From: Rhizomicrobium palustre
GTDB lineage: Bacteria > Pseudomonadota > Alphaproteobacteria > Micropepsales > Micropepsaceae
Assembly (NCBI RefSeq): GCF_011761565.1
Contig: NZ_JAASRM010000001.1
Span: forward strand, 3,348,139 to 3,412,138
Direction of reading: 5' to 3'
Length of the DNA stretch: 64,000 nt
Shown: piece by piece, positions 1 through 9,065 of the stretch
How the letters are laid out: the number at the start of each line of letters is the position of its first letter
Numbering within the stretch: position 1 is the stretch's first letter
Made by a program: the position numbers and the translations under genes
The notes under the pieces: generated by a model
Seen by the model: the letters and a program-made list of their open reading frames with translations, nothing else
What the model was told of the DNA's origin: nothing
The model's database searches: none

Positions 1-225
1 TTACGCGAAGACCTGCAACCGATATCGCCGAAGATGCTCGATTCCACTCTCAAAAAGTTGATCCGCATCGGCTTCGTGAAGCGCTGCGGAACACATAGCC
101 AAATATATTATGAGCTTACCGCTCTCGGCCTCTCCTCGCGCCCCGCAGTTCGCAAGCTCTTGAGCTGGCCGCTGCGCCAAAACGTGATGCTTTATATTCG
201 CGAAAGCATGGACCACAAAGCCTAG
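1..225 (+). CDS. HxlR-family transcriptional regulator, C-terminal part (truncated by window edge)
   Basis: The frame is open from the first base and ends at a TAG. The 74 visible residues contain the helix-turn-helix and wing of an HxlR-type winged-helix DNA-binding protein: the stretch LREDLQPISPKML followed by LKKLIRIGFVKR and YELTALG matches the family pattern of a recognition helix, a short connector and a wing. The N-terminal part, including the start codon, lies outside the window. It runs convergently into the next gene, also an HxlR regulator, with only 6 bp between the two stops. The two proteins are similar in kind but clearly not copies of one another. Confidence 0.7.
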   Translation, partial: LREDLQPISPKMLDSTLKKLIRIGFVKRCGTHSQIYYELTALGLSSRPAVRKLLSWPLRQNVMLYIRESMDHKA

Positions 226-231
226 GCCAGA

Positions 232-669
232 TCACCTTCGATTGCTGCTGTTCTTTCGGTCCTGCTTACTTTCGGTATCGGCGGTCATGGCGGCCAGGAT
301 GTCGGTTTCATGCAATCGCATCCAGAGGTATAAATCCCCCATATGTTCTAACAAAGAGCGACCCTCTGGGGTTAGGCGGTAGGCTGCCTGGGCTGCTGTC
401 GTGTTGGATTCCTCGCGCTCAATCAGGCTGAAACGCTCCAGTTTCTTCAGCGCCAAGATCAGCATGCGTTCCGAAATGGGAGTGAGAGACTTGCGAAATT
501 GTGAAAATCTCAGCGGACCGTTGTTCAGTAATCCTAGAACAGGCAGCGTCCATTTGTCGGCGAAGTGCAGGAAGAACCAACGCGCAGGACAATCGCTCTC
601 TGTTGCCGATTGTCGGTTAGTGCAGGTGGCGCAAAGAAACTGGTCCGTGTCAGTGCTGGCGCAGTTCAT
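232..669 (-). CDS. HxlR-family winged-helix transcriptional regulator
   Basis: 145 residues. The N-terminal segment carries four Cys (positions 3, 13, 16 and 27), the last in the family-typical spot before the helix block WFFLHFADKWTLPVLGLLNNGPLRFSQFRKSL. The recognition helix (ISERMLILALKKLE) and wing (YRLTPEGRSLLE) follow. HxlR regulators often sense electrophiles or thiol stress through such cysteines and repress their own or neighbouring genes. An inverted repeat with GTAC half-sites lies about 40 bp upstream of the start and fits autoregulation. No divergent target gene is present, because the next gene upstream is also on the minus strand. The inducer cannot be told from sequence. Confidence 0.88.
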   Translation of the reverse strand: MNCASTDTDQFLCATCTNRQSATESDCPARWFFLHFADKWTLPVLGLLNNGPLRFSQFRKSLTPISERMLILALKKLERFSLIEREESNTTAAQAAYRLTPEGRSLLEHMGDLYLWMRLHETDILAAMTADTESKQDRKNSSNRR

Positions 670-694
670 TGTATTCCGTGTCTGGATTGGAATT

Positions 695-723
695 GTATCA
701 AGAATACGTACAAATTTGGTACG
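695..723. promoter_or_regulatory. Candidate HxlR operator (two overlapping dyads)
   Basis: CGTAC, seven bases, GTACG forms a perfect inverted repeat at 707-723. It shares its first C with a second dyad, GTAT, five bases, ATAC, at 695-707. The site sits 26-54 bp before the start of the HxlR gene, where a repressor operator is expected. HxlR proteins are known to bind dyads with TAC/GTA-rich half-sites; assignment to this regulator is inference. Confidence 0.5.
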
Positions 724-898
724 GCATTTGAAACCTTGCCGATGCGCTATCGCGCAATAGGATTAATTTTTCGCGCGGTTGTATAGGCTGGACTTAGACT
801 GATTATAAAATAACGCTGAAATTCAGCAGCAGGATATCTCTCTGGTTTCGGTTCGCGGCATCGCTTACAGATCACTGTGTCTGCTTGGAGCTAGTGGT

Positions 899-2200
899 TC
901 AGCGTGTTGCGCTCACCCGCCATACAGCCCCACCGAGATCGTCAGCGATAAGCAGCGCGCCGTTCTTATCCAGCGCTAGTCCTACGGGCCGTCCGTGCGC
1001 CACGTCTCCATCGATAAAGCCGGTGACAATATTCTCTGGCTGGCCGTTGGGACGGCCGTTGACGAACGGTACAAAGACGACGCGATAACCATTGTAGGGG
1101 CTTCGATCCCAACTTCCATGCTCGCCGATAAAAGCCCCACCCTTAAAGCGCGCGGGGAAGGCATTGCCGGTATTGAAAACCATACCGAGCGGCGCGACGT
1201 GTGAACTCAGCGAATAGTCAGGCTCGATGGCTTTCGCGACGAGGTCGGGGCGCTGTGGCCGTACGCGGGGATCAACATGCTGACCCCAGTAGGAGTAGGG
1301 CCAGCCATAAAAGCCGCCATCTTTGATAGAGGTGAAATAGTCCGGCACGAGGTCGGGGCCTAGTTCGTCGCGCTCGTTAACCACAGCCCATAGCGTTTTT
1401 GTGGTGGGTTCGAATTGCAGCCCGTTGGGGTTGCGTATTCCGGTGGCATAAAGGCGGCGGGCGCCGGTTTGGCGATCAATCTCCCAAATGGCGGCGCGGT
1501 CCTTCTCTGCCTCCAGACCGTTTTCCATCACATTGCTGTTGGAGCCGACACCGGCATAGAGCTTGGTGCCATCCGGGCTGGCGGTCAGCGATTTGGTCCA
1601 ATGGTGATCGATAGGGCCGCCGGGCAGGTCGGTCAGCTTGGTGCCAGGCCCGGATATATATGTGTCGCCCTCGTAATAGGCGAAGCGCATCACGGAATCT
1701 GTGTTAGCGACGTAGAGATCATTGCCCACCAGAACGACGCCAAAGGGATGGACTAGGTGATCGATAAAGACGGTACGCAGGTCGGGAATGCCGTCGCCAT
1801 TGGTATCCCGCAATAAAAGAATCCGGTTGCCTGCAGGATTGGCGGAATGGGCGCTGGCTTCAATCCATTTCACAACAATTGTCTTAGGGCGGAAGATCGG
1901 CTCTTTGGGCCCATCGGATTCCACCACCAGAATGTCGCCATTGGGCAGGGTATAAACCGTACGCGGATTGTTGAAATCCTTGCCCAGCGCCTGGATCTTG
2001 AAACCCCGCGGCACATGCGGGCTGGCGTTACCCCATGCCTCATGGCTCGGCACGCGCATAGGCGGAAAGAGGTACTGATGCGGCTCGGGTAATTTCGGAT
2101 GTGGCCCGGTCTGCTCTTTGGGATTCTTCGCAGGTTCTGGCCCGCAGGCGGAAAGGGCGACCGCGGCCGCCGCGCATAACAAGAGGGCGCGAGGCTTCAC
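899..2200 (-). CDS. Sorbosone dehydrogenase-like PQQ beta-propeller lipoprotein
   Basis: 433 residues. It begins with a lipoprotein signal peptide (MKPRALLLCAAAAVALSAC, lipobox LSAC, lipidated Cys at 19), so it is likely anchored in the periplasm. The mature part is a glucose/sorbosone dehydrogenase-type six-bladed propeller: PRTVYTLPNGDILVVESDG, NGDGIPDLRTVFIDHL, RNPNGLQFEPTTKTLWAVVNERDELG and the C-terminal HGSWDRSPYNGYRVVFVPF are family signatures. Such proteins oxidise sugars with PQQ, but many homologues have no measured substrate. Its start overlaps the end of the upstream DUF2231 gene by 4 bp, indicating translational coupling, and this pairing recurs in other proteobacteria. Function is inferred from family only. 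Confidence 0.82.
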   Translation of the reverse strand: MKPRALLLCAAAAVALSACGPEPAKNPKEQTGPHPKLPEPHQYLFPPMRVPSHEAWGNASPHVPRGFKIQALGKDFNNPRTVYTLPNGDILVVESDGPKEPIFRPKTIVVKWIEASAHSANPAGNRILLLRDTNGDGIPDLRTVFIDHLVHPFGVVLVGNDLYVANTDSVMRFAYYEGDTYISGPGTKLTDLPGGPIDHHWTKSLTASPDGTKLYAGVGSNSNVMENGLEAEKDRAAIWEIDRQTGARRLYATGIRNPNGLQFEPTTKTLWAVVNERDELGPDLVPDYFTSIKDGGFYGWPYSYWGQHVDPRVRPQRPDLVAKAIEPDYSLSSHVAPLGMVFNTGNAFPARFKGGAFIGEHGSWDRSPYNGYRVVFVPFVNGRPNGQPENIVTGFIDGDVAHGRPVGLALDKNGALLIADDLGGAVWRVSATR

Positions 2201-2685
2201 CGGGTTTCTCCTTCATGGCGACGGTCTAGCTGTTCCGGTGCCACGCCTACGCCATGGCGATAAACCATCGCCCAGCCATTCCAACCGGTGACGAGCAGGA
2301 TCAGAACCACAATGGCCGACAGCGTGATCCCCGTGGGCACCACGCCGGTGTAACCGTCATGGGTATGCACAAAGGCATTCCAGATCGCGACGAGGAGGGC
2401 GATGCCATTGCCGATGCCGTGAATCCAAGCCTTGCGCAGAGAACGGATGCGGCGCTCGCCTGCAAAATCGGTGAGACCGGTGATGACCACGAAAGCGGAA
2501 ACCAACAACCCGATGGCGAGAAACCACGACGACATGTTCGCCCATTGCGGCTCATAGGAATTGGCATAGGCGATGTCGGTCAGAAGCGTCGCCACGAAGC
2601 AGACAATAGGCACCGGCACCAGCATGGGGTGGATTGGGTGACCGGCGATGCGTGCCGTAGATTTCGGAAAAGGGGAGTTGATCAT
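2197..2685 (-). CDS. DUF2231-family integral membrane protein
   Basis: 162 residues with about four hydrophobic segments (roughly 22-42, 52-72, 92-108, 118-138). The N-terminal motif GHPIHPMLVPVPI is diagnostic of DUF2231 proteins, which are small quinol- or electron-transfer-associated membrane proteins of unproven function. It is the first gene of a two-gene unit with the sorbosone-dehydrogenase-like lipoprotein, overlapping it by 4 bp. A role as membrane partner of that enzyme is plausible but is inference. Confidence 0.8.
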   Translation of the reverse strand: MINSPFPKSTARIAGHPIHPMLVPVPIVCFVATLLTDIAYANSYEPQWANMSSWFLAIGLLVSAFVVITGLTDFAGERRIRSLRKAWIHGIGNGIALLVAIWNAFVHTHDGYTGVVPTGITLSAIVVLILLVTGWNGWAMVYRHGVGVAPEQLDRRHEGETR

Positions 2686-2830
2686 TGCTAACGGCTGCCT
2701 CGGCAGGGGGACCGGGACTAACGGGCCGCTTCCCGGCGGGTTCCGGGCGAAAAACCCCGAGTTTCCCTGGGATAACTGGCGTGTGCGTCATGTTGACATT
2801 CAACTAATTCTATAGTTTCCTCTCGCAGCT

Positions 2831-2849
2831 ATTGCGACTGAATTGCAAT
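2831..2849. promoter_or_regulatory. Fur-like iron box upstream of hemP
   Basis: The stretch ATTGC-GACTGAATT-GCAAT is an interrupted palindrome resembling proteobacterial Fur sites of the form TTGCGAATGATTCGCAA. It lies 13 bp upstream of the hemP start codon, with a TATAGT hexamer just before it at 2811-2816. Iron-dependent repression of the hemP-receptor-piuC-piuB unit is the natural reading. The match is by eye. Confidence 0.55.
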
Positions 2850-2862
2850 TCAAGAGGGCAAA

Positions 2863-3018
2863 ATGAACCAGGCGCCGCTTCCGCGGACCAAGCCAGAACC
2901 CCCGCGTCTCAGTGCTCAGATGGTGCTGAAAGGGGCTCGTGAGGTGATCCTGGTGCATGGTCGCGAGGAATATAGGTTGAAGCTTACCGCAGCAGGCAAG
3001 CTGATCCTGACCAAATAG
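2863..3018 (+). CDS. hemP: Hemin uptake protein HemP
   Basis: 51 residues. The C-terminal half, AREVILVHGREEYRLKLTAAGKLILTK, is the conserved HemP domain (a ligand-binding-like GxEYRLRxTxxGKLILTK pattern), and the length fits the family. A GAGGG ribosome-binding site lies 7 bp before the ATG. HemP is a small cytoplasmic regulator or accessory of haem and iron uptake and is usually the first gene of Fur-controlled receptor operons. Here it precedes a siderophore receptor by about 80 bp. Confidence 0.85.
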   Translation: MNQAPLPRTKPEPPRLSAQMVLKGAREVILVHGREEYRLKLTAAGKLILTK

Positions 3019-3099
3019 TCTGCTTACTGATCAAGTCTATTTTTATCCAAGCCAGCCACGGAGGTTCCTCCTTTAGCCAGCCAGGATGCTGAGGGGAAC

Positions 3100-5496
3100 A
3101 TGTCTAAATCATCCTGGAACGTTCTGTTTGCCTTGTGCGGCCTCATCGGCCCCGCAACCGCCGAGACCATGTCCGTTGAAACCGTGCGGGTGGACGGCAA
3201 AGCCAGCGGCACTGAGCTGCAAGCCCTTCCAACCTCAATCCAGGATACGCCGCAGGCCATCCAGGTCATCTCGAAAGAAATCCTGGAGCAGCAGAAGGTG
3301 GGCTCGCTGGAGCAGGCGCTGCGCAACGTCCCAGGCATCACAATTGCTATCGGTGAAGGCGGTGCGCTGGCGGGCGATCAGTTCAAGATTCGCGGCTTCG
3401 ATGCCAAGGACGACGTCTATCTCGATGGCTTGCGCGATTTCGGTGTCTATTCGCGCGACAGCTTCAACGATCAGGAAATCGAGGTCCTGAAAGGTCCGTC
3501 CGGCGCATTGTTCGGGCGCGGCACGACCGGCGGGGCGATCAACATCGTCTCAAAAACGCCCGAAGCGGGCGATCATATCAGCGCGCAAGTGATCGGCGGT
3601 GATAAATATCTGCGCGGCACGGCGGATCTCAACCTCGCGCTCAGCGATACCGCCGCGGTACGCCTGAATGTGATGGGCAATTGGACCGGTGTGGAAGGGC
3701 GCGATGTGGTCTATTCGCATCGCTGGGGCGTGGCGCCGAGCATCGCCTTCGGTATTGGGACGAATACCACCTTCAGCCTCTCGGCGCTGCATCAGCAAAG
3801 CGACGCCATTCCCGATTACGGCCTGCCGGTCTCGGTAGATCCCATAACGCGCATTGCCAAGCCGGTGACAGAGAAGGGCATCCCGCGCTCTAATTTCCTG
3901 GGCTATGACAGGGATCGCGACAGCACCACGGCAGATATTCTGACCGCCAAATTCAAGACTAAGCTTTCGGACGGGCTGACGCTGGCGAACGATACCCGTA
4001 TCGGCATCTATTCGCGCTATTTCCAATACACCACGGTGGACCGCTGCGATGAAACCGCCGCGACCAACACCTGCGCCACCAATATGGCGATCAACCCGGC
4101 TACGGCCTATGGCGGCATAGGCGGCGGCGGGCCTTATCGCCAAGCCGCTTGGGGCATTCAGGATATCGCCAGCGCGAAAGCCGATTACGATCTTTTGGGC
4201 CTGCGCAGCCAGACCATATTCGGGGTGGACGTTTCCTATCAGCGCAACAAGCGCACTTTCTATGCCTATACGCTGCCGGCGAAAGGCGCCTTCAATTACC
4301 TCCTCGGCAATGGCTCGGCCTCACGTACCAATATCGGCGTGAGCCTGCTCAATCCGGTGCATACGCCGCCTGCGGGATATAGCGTCTATTTGCCGACGCT
4401 GAATGGCGCGCTGCCTGCGCTCACCACCGCGTCCCCGTCGACCAATCTTTATGCCAGCGGCGATGCCACCGATGTGGCGCTGTTCGCGGTGGAGCGGCTG
4501 TGGTTCACGCCGCATTGGTCGGTGATCGGCAATCTGCGTTGGGATCATTATGATTCCAGCTATGCCACGCAGACCATCGGTTCGCCCACGACGTCGTCGG
4601 CGACGGCAGCGCTTTCCGCAAAAAGCGAGTTCTTCAGCCCGCGCGGCAGCCTGGTGTTTGAACCGTCCGAGGATCAAACTTTCTACTTCACCTTTGGCCG
4701 TTCCAACACGCCGCAAGGCACCTCTATCGTTGGCGCAGGCACAGGCATCGCCGCCACCACGGCGGATCTGAAGCCCGAAGTCGCCGAAACCATGGAGCTG
4801 GGCGCCAAGCTGGGCCTCGCGAAGCTGGGGCTGGAAGATTTCATGCTGACGGGCTCGCTCTTTGTGGTGAACAAGCAGAACGCGACAAAGGTGGATTCCT
4901 CCACCGGCGATGTTCTCAGCCAGTCCGGAGAGCGCCAGCGCGCGCAAGGCATCGAGCTTGGGCTTTCAGGAAAGCTGCTTCCGGATTGGAGTTTCACCGC
5001 CTCCTATACCTTCCTCGACACCAAGACGCGCGATTCCTATGTGAACTGCATCGCGGCGCCGCCAGCGGGCAGCATCATTACCGGTGTGATTTGTCCAACC
5101 GGCATTGCCACGGGTTCGCCGGTGCGCAATAGCATCGCGATTGGGCGCCAGATCACCTACACCCCCAAGAACGCGGCGACGCTGTGGACCTCGTATAAAT
5201 TTCCTTTTGGGATGGAGGCGGGCGGCGGGCTCTTTTATCAAAGCGCGCTCTATAATGCTTTCACGCCTGCGAGCGCGTCTGTGGCGGCGCCTGCAACCCA
5301 GGTGCCGTATCGCATCGTGAAAATTCCCGAGACAATCCAGCTCGATCTTTTCGCGGCCTATGAGGTGCAGAACTGGCGGCTGGGGCTCAACGTGATCAAT
5401 GCCACGGACCGGCTGAATTACGCGCAGAGCTTTTCCAATCGCGCCACGCCCGCGCCATCGCGCACCTTCATGTTCTCCGTCTCCACCGCCTATTAA
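3100..5496 (+). CDS. TonB-dependent catecholate siderophore receptor (Fiu/PiuA type)
   Basis: 798 residues with a signal peptide ending near ATAE (about 22). The plug domain (about 40-160) contains [43 protein letters not shown] and [25 protein letters not shown], which is very close to the Fiu/PiuA siderophore-receptor signature. The rest is a 22-strand barrel ending in an aromatic residue (STAY). There is no N-terminal secretin/TonB short domain, so it does not itself signal to an anti-sigma factor. The good RBS GAGGGG and the following piuC and piuB genes support ferric-siderophore uptake. The ligand, probably a catecholate, is inferred. Confidence 0.88.
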   Translation: MSKSSWNVLFALCGLIGPATAETMSVETVRVDGKASGTELQALPTSIQDTPQAIQVISKEILEQQKVGSLEQALRNVPGITIAIGEGGALAGDQFKIRGFDAKDDVYLDGLRDFGVYSRDSFNDQEIEVLKGPSGALFGRGTTGGAINIVSKTPEAGDHISAQVIGGDKYLRGTADLNLALSDTAAVRLNVMGNWTGVEGRDVVYSHRWGVAPSIAFGIGTNTTFSLSALHQQSDAIPDYGLPVSVDPITRIAKPVTEKGIPRSNFLGYDRDRDSTTADILTAKFKTKLSDGLTLANDTRIGIYSRYFQYTTVDRCDETAATNTCATNMAINPATAYGGIGGGGPYRQAAWGIQDIASAKADYDLLGLRSQTIFGVDVSYQRNKRTFYAYTLPAKGAFNYLLGNGSASRTNIGVSLLNPVHTPPAGYSVYLPTLNGALPALTTASPSTNLYASGDATDVALFAVERLWFTPHWSVIGNLRWDHYDSSYATQTIGSPTTSSATAALSAKSEFFSPRGSLVFEPSEDQTFYFTFGRSNTPQGTSIVGAGTGIAATTADLKPEVAETMELGAKLGLAKLGLEDFMLTGSLFVVNKQNATKVDSSTGDVLSQSGERQRAQGIELGLSGKLLPDWSFTASYTFLDTKTRDSYVNCIAAPPAGSIITGVICPTGIATGSPVRNSIAIGRQITYTPKNAATLWTSYKFPFGMEAGGGLFYQSALYNAFTPASASVAAPATQVPYRIVKIPETIQLDLFAAYEVQNWRLGLNVINATDRLNYAQSFSNRATPAPSRTFMFSVSTAY

Positions 5497-5506
5497 TGGG
5501 GCTGAC

Positions 5507-6187
5507 ATGCTGATCCGCATCCCAGAGGTTCTTTTGTCCGAAGAGGTGGCTCACTGCCGAACGGTGCTGGAAGCGGCGTCCTGGGTGGATGGCAAGGTGA
5601 CGGCGGGGGCGCAATCGCGCGAGGCCAAACAGAATCTGCAAATCCCGCAGAATTCCGAGGCCGCGCGCGAATTGGGCGAGATCATCTTGCGGCGGCTCGG
5701 CACCAATCCGGCGTTCACTTCGGCGGCCTTGCCGCTGCGCGTGTATCCGCCGCTGTTCAATCGCTACGATGAGGGGATGCATTTCGGCACCCATATCGAT
5801 AATGCGATCCGCCCGGTGCCAGGCGTCAATCTGCGCGTGCGGACCGATCTTTCCGGCACACTGTTCTTAACCGCGCCGGAAGATTATGACGGCGGTGAAC
5901 TTGTCATCGAAGATACCTATGGTGAGCAGCGCGTGAAGTTCTCGGCGGGCGATATGGTGCTATATCCGGCCACCAGCCGCCATCGGGTCGAGGCCGTCAC
6001 GCGCGGCAGCCGCTGGTGTTCCTTTTTCTGGATTCAGTCCATGGTGCGCGACGGAGAAGCTCGCGCCACTCTGTTTGATCTGGACACGGCCATTCAGTCT
6101 TTGCGCGCTAAATCGGGCGAAAGCGAAGAGGCGGTGCGGCTAACCGGGGTCTATCATAATTTGTTGCGCCGCTGGGCGGAGGTTTAG
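5507..6187 (+). CDS. piuC: Fe(II)/2-oxoglutarate dioxygenase of the PiuC/YbiX family
   Basis: 226 residues, the usual length of the family. The double-stranded beta-helix core carries the iron ligands His96-x-Asp98 (in HFGTHIDNA) and His159 (in TSRHRVEA), with Arg169 placed to bind 2-oxoglutarate. PiuC/YbiX hydroxylases are iron-regulated and sit beside catecholate-siderophore receptors, but their substrate is not settled. The gene starts 10 bp after the receptor and ends 6 bp before piuB, so the three are one transcription unit. Confidence 0.9.
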   Translation: MLIRIPEVLLSEEVAHCRTVLEAASWVDGKVTAGAQSREAKQNLQIPQNSEAARELGEIILRRLGTNPAFTSAALPLRVYPPLFNRYDEGMHFGTHIDNAIRPVPGVNLRVRTDLSGTLFLTAPEDYDGGELVIEDTYGEQRVKFSAGDMVLYPATSRHRVEAVTRGSRWCSFFWIQSMVRDGEARATLFDLDTAIQSLRAKSGESEEAVRLTGVYHNLLRRWAEV

Positions 6188-6193
6188 GGGATT

Positions 6194-7342
6194 ATGTTTC
6201 GCAAGGTTTTGTTTCAGGCCCATCTTTGGACGGGGCTGATTTTAGGTATTGTCTTTGTTGTGCTGGGGGTGACGGGGGCGCTTCTGGTCTATCAGAAAGA
6301 GCTGATCGCGCTGGGCCAGAAGCCCTTGCCGCGGGCCGAGAGCCAGGGGGCGATGCTCTCCGCCGATGCTTTGATCGCGGCAGGCAAAGCCGCGGTGCCC
6401 GGCAAGACCGATAACGTCACCCTGGTTTTCCCCAAGGAGCAGGGCGAGGCTGCTGCCGTCTTTATGCGGAAGGTTGAGGGTGGCAAGCACGGGCATAAAG
6501 CCCGTGGCGAGATGCGCGGGCCCAAAGCAGGCATGGATGGCGACGGTGGCCGCAAGAATTACACCTATGTCTATCTCGATCCTGTGTCCGGCAAAGTGCT
6601 GGATGTGCGCGATACTAAGCTCAATCCCTTCTTCGCCACGCTGCATCAGCTTCATGCCAATCTGATGCTGGGCCCGGACGGGCGCCAAGTGGTGGGCTGG
6701 TTCGGCGCGGGCATGCTGCTTCTGGGCCTCAGCGGGATCTATCTGTGGTGGCCGCGGCGCGGCGCCTGGAAATACGCCTTCGGCATTCGCAAACACGCCA
6801 AGGGCTATCTCTTTCACCGCGATCTGCACGGGGCGGCGGGCATCTGGTTTTGGGTGGTGTTTGTGATCGTCACCTTTTCGGGCGTGGTGATTTCATTCCC
6901 TGCCACGTCGCGCGCCACCTTTGTGGCCGAGAAGCCTGCCTTCGATTTGCGCCGCGGGCCTGTGGTGCAGCCAGTTGAGGGCGTCGATCCCATCGGTGCG
7001 GATGCTGCGATCACGCTGGTGAAGAAGGAAATCCCGGGGGCGCAGCTCGCCACCATCAGCTTTCCCGGCAAGCCCGACGAGACCTTGCGCGTGACGTTGC
7101 AGGGCGATCCCGCAACCATTGCGTTTGTCGATCCCTATGCCAAGAGGATCGCGGGCTGGCGCAATAAGCCTGCGGATTTCGTCTCCTGGCAGCGCATCTT
7201 GCATGATGGCCGTGGCTGGGGACCGGTGTGGCGCGCGCTGGTGTGCATTTCCGGGCTGCTACCGCTGCTCTTCACGATCACAGGCACAGTGATGTGGCTG
7301 AAAAAGCGTAAGGGCAAAACGGCAGCGCTCCGGGTGGTCTAA
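6194..7342 (+). CDS. piuB: PepSY-associated membrane protein, PiuB-like iron-uptake reductase
   Basis: 382 residues. The protein has a first TM at about 11-35 (LWTGLILGIVFVVLGVTGALLVYQKEL), a PepSY domain rich in Lys/Gly/His, TMs at about 170-190 and 215-240, and a last TM near 350-372. The pattern HLWTGL...HQLHANLM...HRDLHGAAGIW with conserved histidines is typical of PepSY_TM proteins, some of which are siderophore-reducing flavin/haem reductases in the inner membrane. It closes the hemP-receptor-piuC-piuB operon. Its stop codon overlaps that of the convergent serine hydrolase gene by 4 bp. Confidence 0.85.
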   Translation: MFRKVLFQAHLWTGLILGIVFVVLGVTGALLVYQKELIALGQKPLPRAESQGAMLSADALIAAGKAAVPGKTDNVTLVFPKEQGEAAAVFMRKVEGGKHGHKARGEMRGPKAGMDGDGGRKNYTYVYLDPVSGKVLDVRDTKLNPFFATLHQLHANLMLGPDGRQVVGWFGAGMLLLGLSGIYLWWPRRGAWKYAFGIRKHAKGYLFHRDLHGAAGIWFWVVFVIVTFSGVVISFPATSRATFVAEKPAFDLRRGPVVQPVEGVDPIGADAAITLVKKEIPGAQLATISFPGKPDETLRVTLQGDPATIAFVDPYAKRIAGWRNKPADFVSWQRILHDGRGWGPVWRALVCISGLLPLLFTITGTVMWLKKRKGKTAALRVV

Positions 7343-8439
7343 TATTCGGCAAGGATCGCTTGGCGTGCCTCGCGCAGCCGCGGTCCGACCCGCACCAGGA
7401 AGTCTTTCAAGAAGAAGACACCATAGATACCGCTTTTGCGGTCGATAAAGGGCAGTGTGCCGAAAGCGCCAGGGCTGGAGACGAGGGTGCAGTGTTTATC
7501 CGCGTCCCAGCGCTCGCACCAATTGCCTAAGCCATATTGCGCGCCTTCGCTGACGCCGGGGGGCATGAAACCGCGTTCAAGCCCGAGCGTCTGCGCGGTT
7601 TCCATCGCGGCTATGGCTTGTGGCGAGAGGATCTGGTGATCCTTGAAACGCCCGTTCGCGGCCAGCATGGTGAGAAACTTCATATAGTCATCCGCTGTGG
7701 TCACCACGCCGCCTTGCAGAAGCGGGTTCAGGGTTTCGCTGGCGGCTACGCGGGCGCCACGGCGGGGATGTTCCCAACGCGTAGAGGTCATGCCGAGCGG
7801 TATCGCGATGCGCTCATTGAATAGATCGGCCCAGCGCTTGCCGGTGACTTTTTCCACCATCGCGCCTGCCACCTGAAATCCGGGGCCGCCATATTCGAAC
7901 ACGGCACCGGGCGGATGGGCGAGCGGACGTTTGGCGACTTCCGCCGCGCTCTCGGCCAGGGTGATGCGCGGGTCTTGGCTGATATCGATATGGCCTTTGC
8001 GCAAAGAGCCAGTGCCTGCGGTTTGTGCGAGCAGCATGCGCAAGGTGATGGTGCTTTTCTCACCGGAAAATTCCGGCAGTACTTTCGAGATGGGCTCATC
8101 CAGCGAGAGCTTGCCTTCATCCACCACCGTCATCACCAGCGCGGCCGTCATCCATTTGCTGGCAGAGGCGATATCGTATTGAGTGGAGGCATCGATTTTG
8201 CCGATATCGACGCGATAAAGCTGTTTGCCGTCCTTCATCACAATCGCTGTGACGCCGGACACACCGCTTTTGACGATGGCCAGCAGATTATCGTTGACCG
8301 CTTTTGGGACGGAAGCCCCGCTTGTTTGTATCGCGGGCGGATTAATGGTGCTTTCGACGCGATGAGCAACCCGCCGCGCCGCCATCATGCAGCCGGAGAG
8401 CACAAGCGAGGCGGCCAGAGCGGCAATGAGTTTTTTCAT
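7339..8439 (-). CDS. Serine hydrolase of the beta-lactamase/class C family, lipoprotein
   Basis: 366 residues with a lipoprotein signal (MKKLIAALAASLVLSGC, Cys17). The catalytic SxxK motif is SASK, in YDIASASKWMTAALVMTVVDEG. The second motif region reads FEYGGPGFQVAGAMVEKVTGKRW, with Tyr-Gly-Gly in place of the classical YxN. The family includes esterases, D-amino peptidases and class C beta-lactamases, so the substrate cannot be predicted and calling it a resistance gene would be unjustified. It is likely on the periplasmic face of a membrane. Confidence 0.83.
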   Translation of the reverse strand: MKKLIAALAASLVLSGCMMAARRVAHRVESTINPPAIQTSGASVPKAVNDNLLAIVKSGVSGVTAIVMKDGKQLYRVDIGKIDASTQYDIASASKWMTAALVMTVVDEGKLSLDEPISKVLPEFSGEKSTITLRMLLAQTAGTGSLRKGHIDISQDPRITLAESAAEVAKRPLAHPPGAVFEYGGPGFQVAGAMVEKVTGKRWADLFNERIAIPLGMTSTRWEHPRRGARVAASETLNPLLQGGVVTTADDYMKFLTMLAANGRFKDHQILSPQAIAAMETAQTLGLERGFMPPGVSEGAQYGLGNWCERWDADKHCTLVSSPGAFGTLPFIDRKSGIYGVFFLKDFLVRVGPRLREARQAILAEY

Positions 8440-8462
8440 GAAATATTCCCTTTAGTCTAAGA

Positions 8463-8499
8463 GAGCCCGGCCGTTGGGGGGGACGAAGCGGCCGGGCTC
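8463..8499 (-). terminator. Inverted repeat, probable terminator of the small secreted-protein gene
   Basis: GAGCCCGGCCG and its exact complement CGGCCGGGCTC enclose an 15-base loop. It lies just after the stop of the 8510-8920 gene and before the next minus-strand gene. There is only a weak T-run on the minus strand, so it may act as a processing or Rho-assisted end. Confidence 0.5.
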
Positions 8500-8509
8500 C
8501 ACGCGGTTC

Positions 8510-8920
8510 TCAGTTCTGGGGTCTATTGACTGAGCCGCTACGCGAAATGCTGCCGCCATTCGGACCGGTGGTGTTCGAATACCAGCTTGAACCATTCTCA
8601 TCGCGGCTGACACCGCCGTTATGCGTCCAGCTGCGGCCATTGTTGCCGGTCACCTTGGTCGAGCCGGTGCAGCTGCCATCGGCGCAAGACCGGGTGCGAT
8701 CTGCCGTATAGCCATAGCCGCGGTTGGTCTGGACCGAGCGGTGCCCGGTGCAGGCACCGCCGCCGCAATTGCGGTCGACGTTTTTGACAAAGCCGCGGCC
8801 TTGGCTGCCTTGGGCCCAGCTGGTGCGATGGAAGCTGCGCGCTACAGCGCTATCCAATGTGGCGGCGAAAGCGGTTGTAGCAATCAGGGCGACAAAGGCG
8901 GTGGAAAGAAGCTTTTTCAT
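8510..8920 (-). CDS. Small secreted Gly/Ser/Asn-rich protein with two CxxxxCTG motifs
   Basis: 136 residues from an ATG with a good AAGGA ribosome-binding site. An earlier in-frame ATG exists but would remove most of the promoter of the divergent regulator gene. A Sec signal peptide ends near AFAATLDSAVA. The mature part has two matching cysteine pairs, Cys52-x4-Cys57-Thr-Gly and Cys79-x4-Cys84-Thr-Gly, followed by a low-complexity Asn/Gly/Ser/Trp tail. No recognised domain. It is transcribed divergently from an OmpR-type two-component system, so envelope-stress control is possible. Confidence 0.65.
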   Translation of the reverse strand: MKKLLSTAFVALIATTAFAATLDSAVARSFHRTSWAQGSQGRGFVKNVDRNCGGGACTGHRSVQTNRGYGYTADRTRSCADGSCTGSTKVTGNNGRSWTHNGGVSRDENGSSWYSNTTGPNGGSISRSGSVNRPQN

Positions 8921-9065
8921 GGGGAAATCCTTCTGGTCAGTGAGGGCGCTCCGATGAAAGGCAGTGTGGCCTGCACCCGTATCGCCAGGATTTCGCGACC
9001 GAAACGCCGTGTAACGCTTTGTAACCGGGCTTGCCTCAGGGGCGGGTGAGCCGCAAAACTGTGCC

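Noticed and set aside
899-2200. Many long opposite-strand open frames across the window (for example 11368-12402 and 23086-24069)
   Set aside because: They shadow well-supported genes, have no signature motifs and reflect third-position GC bias.
2791-2816. Sigma-70 promoter TTGACA to TATAGT before hemP
   Set aside because: The spacer is 12 bp rather than about 17, so this exact pairing is unlikely although both hexamers look good.
7339-8439. Beta-lactamase resistance gene
   Set aside because: Only the SxxK motif is clear and the YxN motif is replaced, so the broader serine hydrolase name is used.
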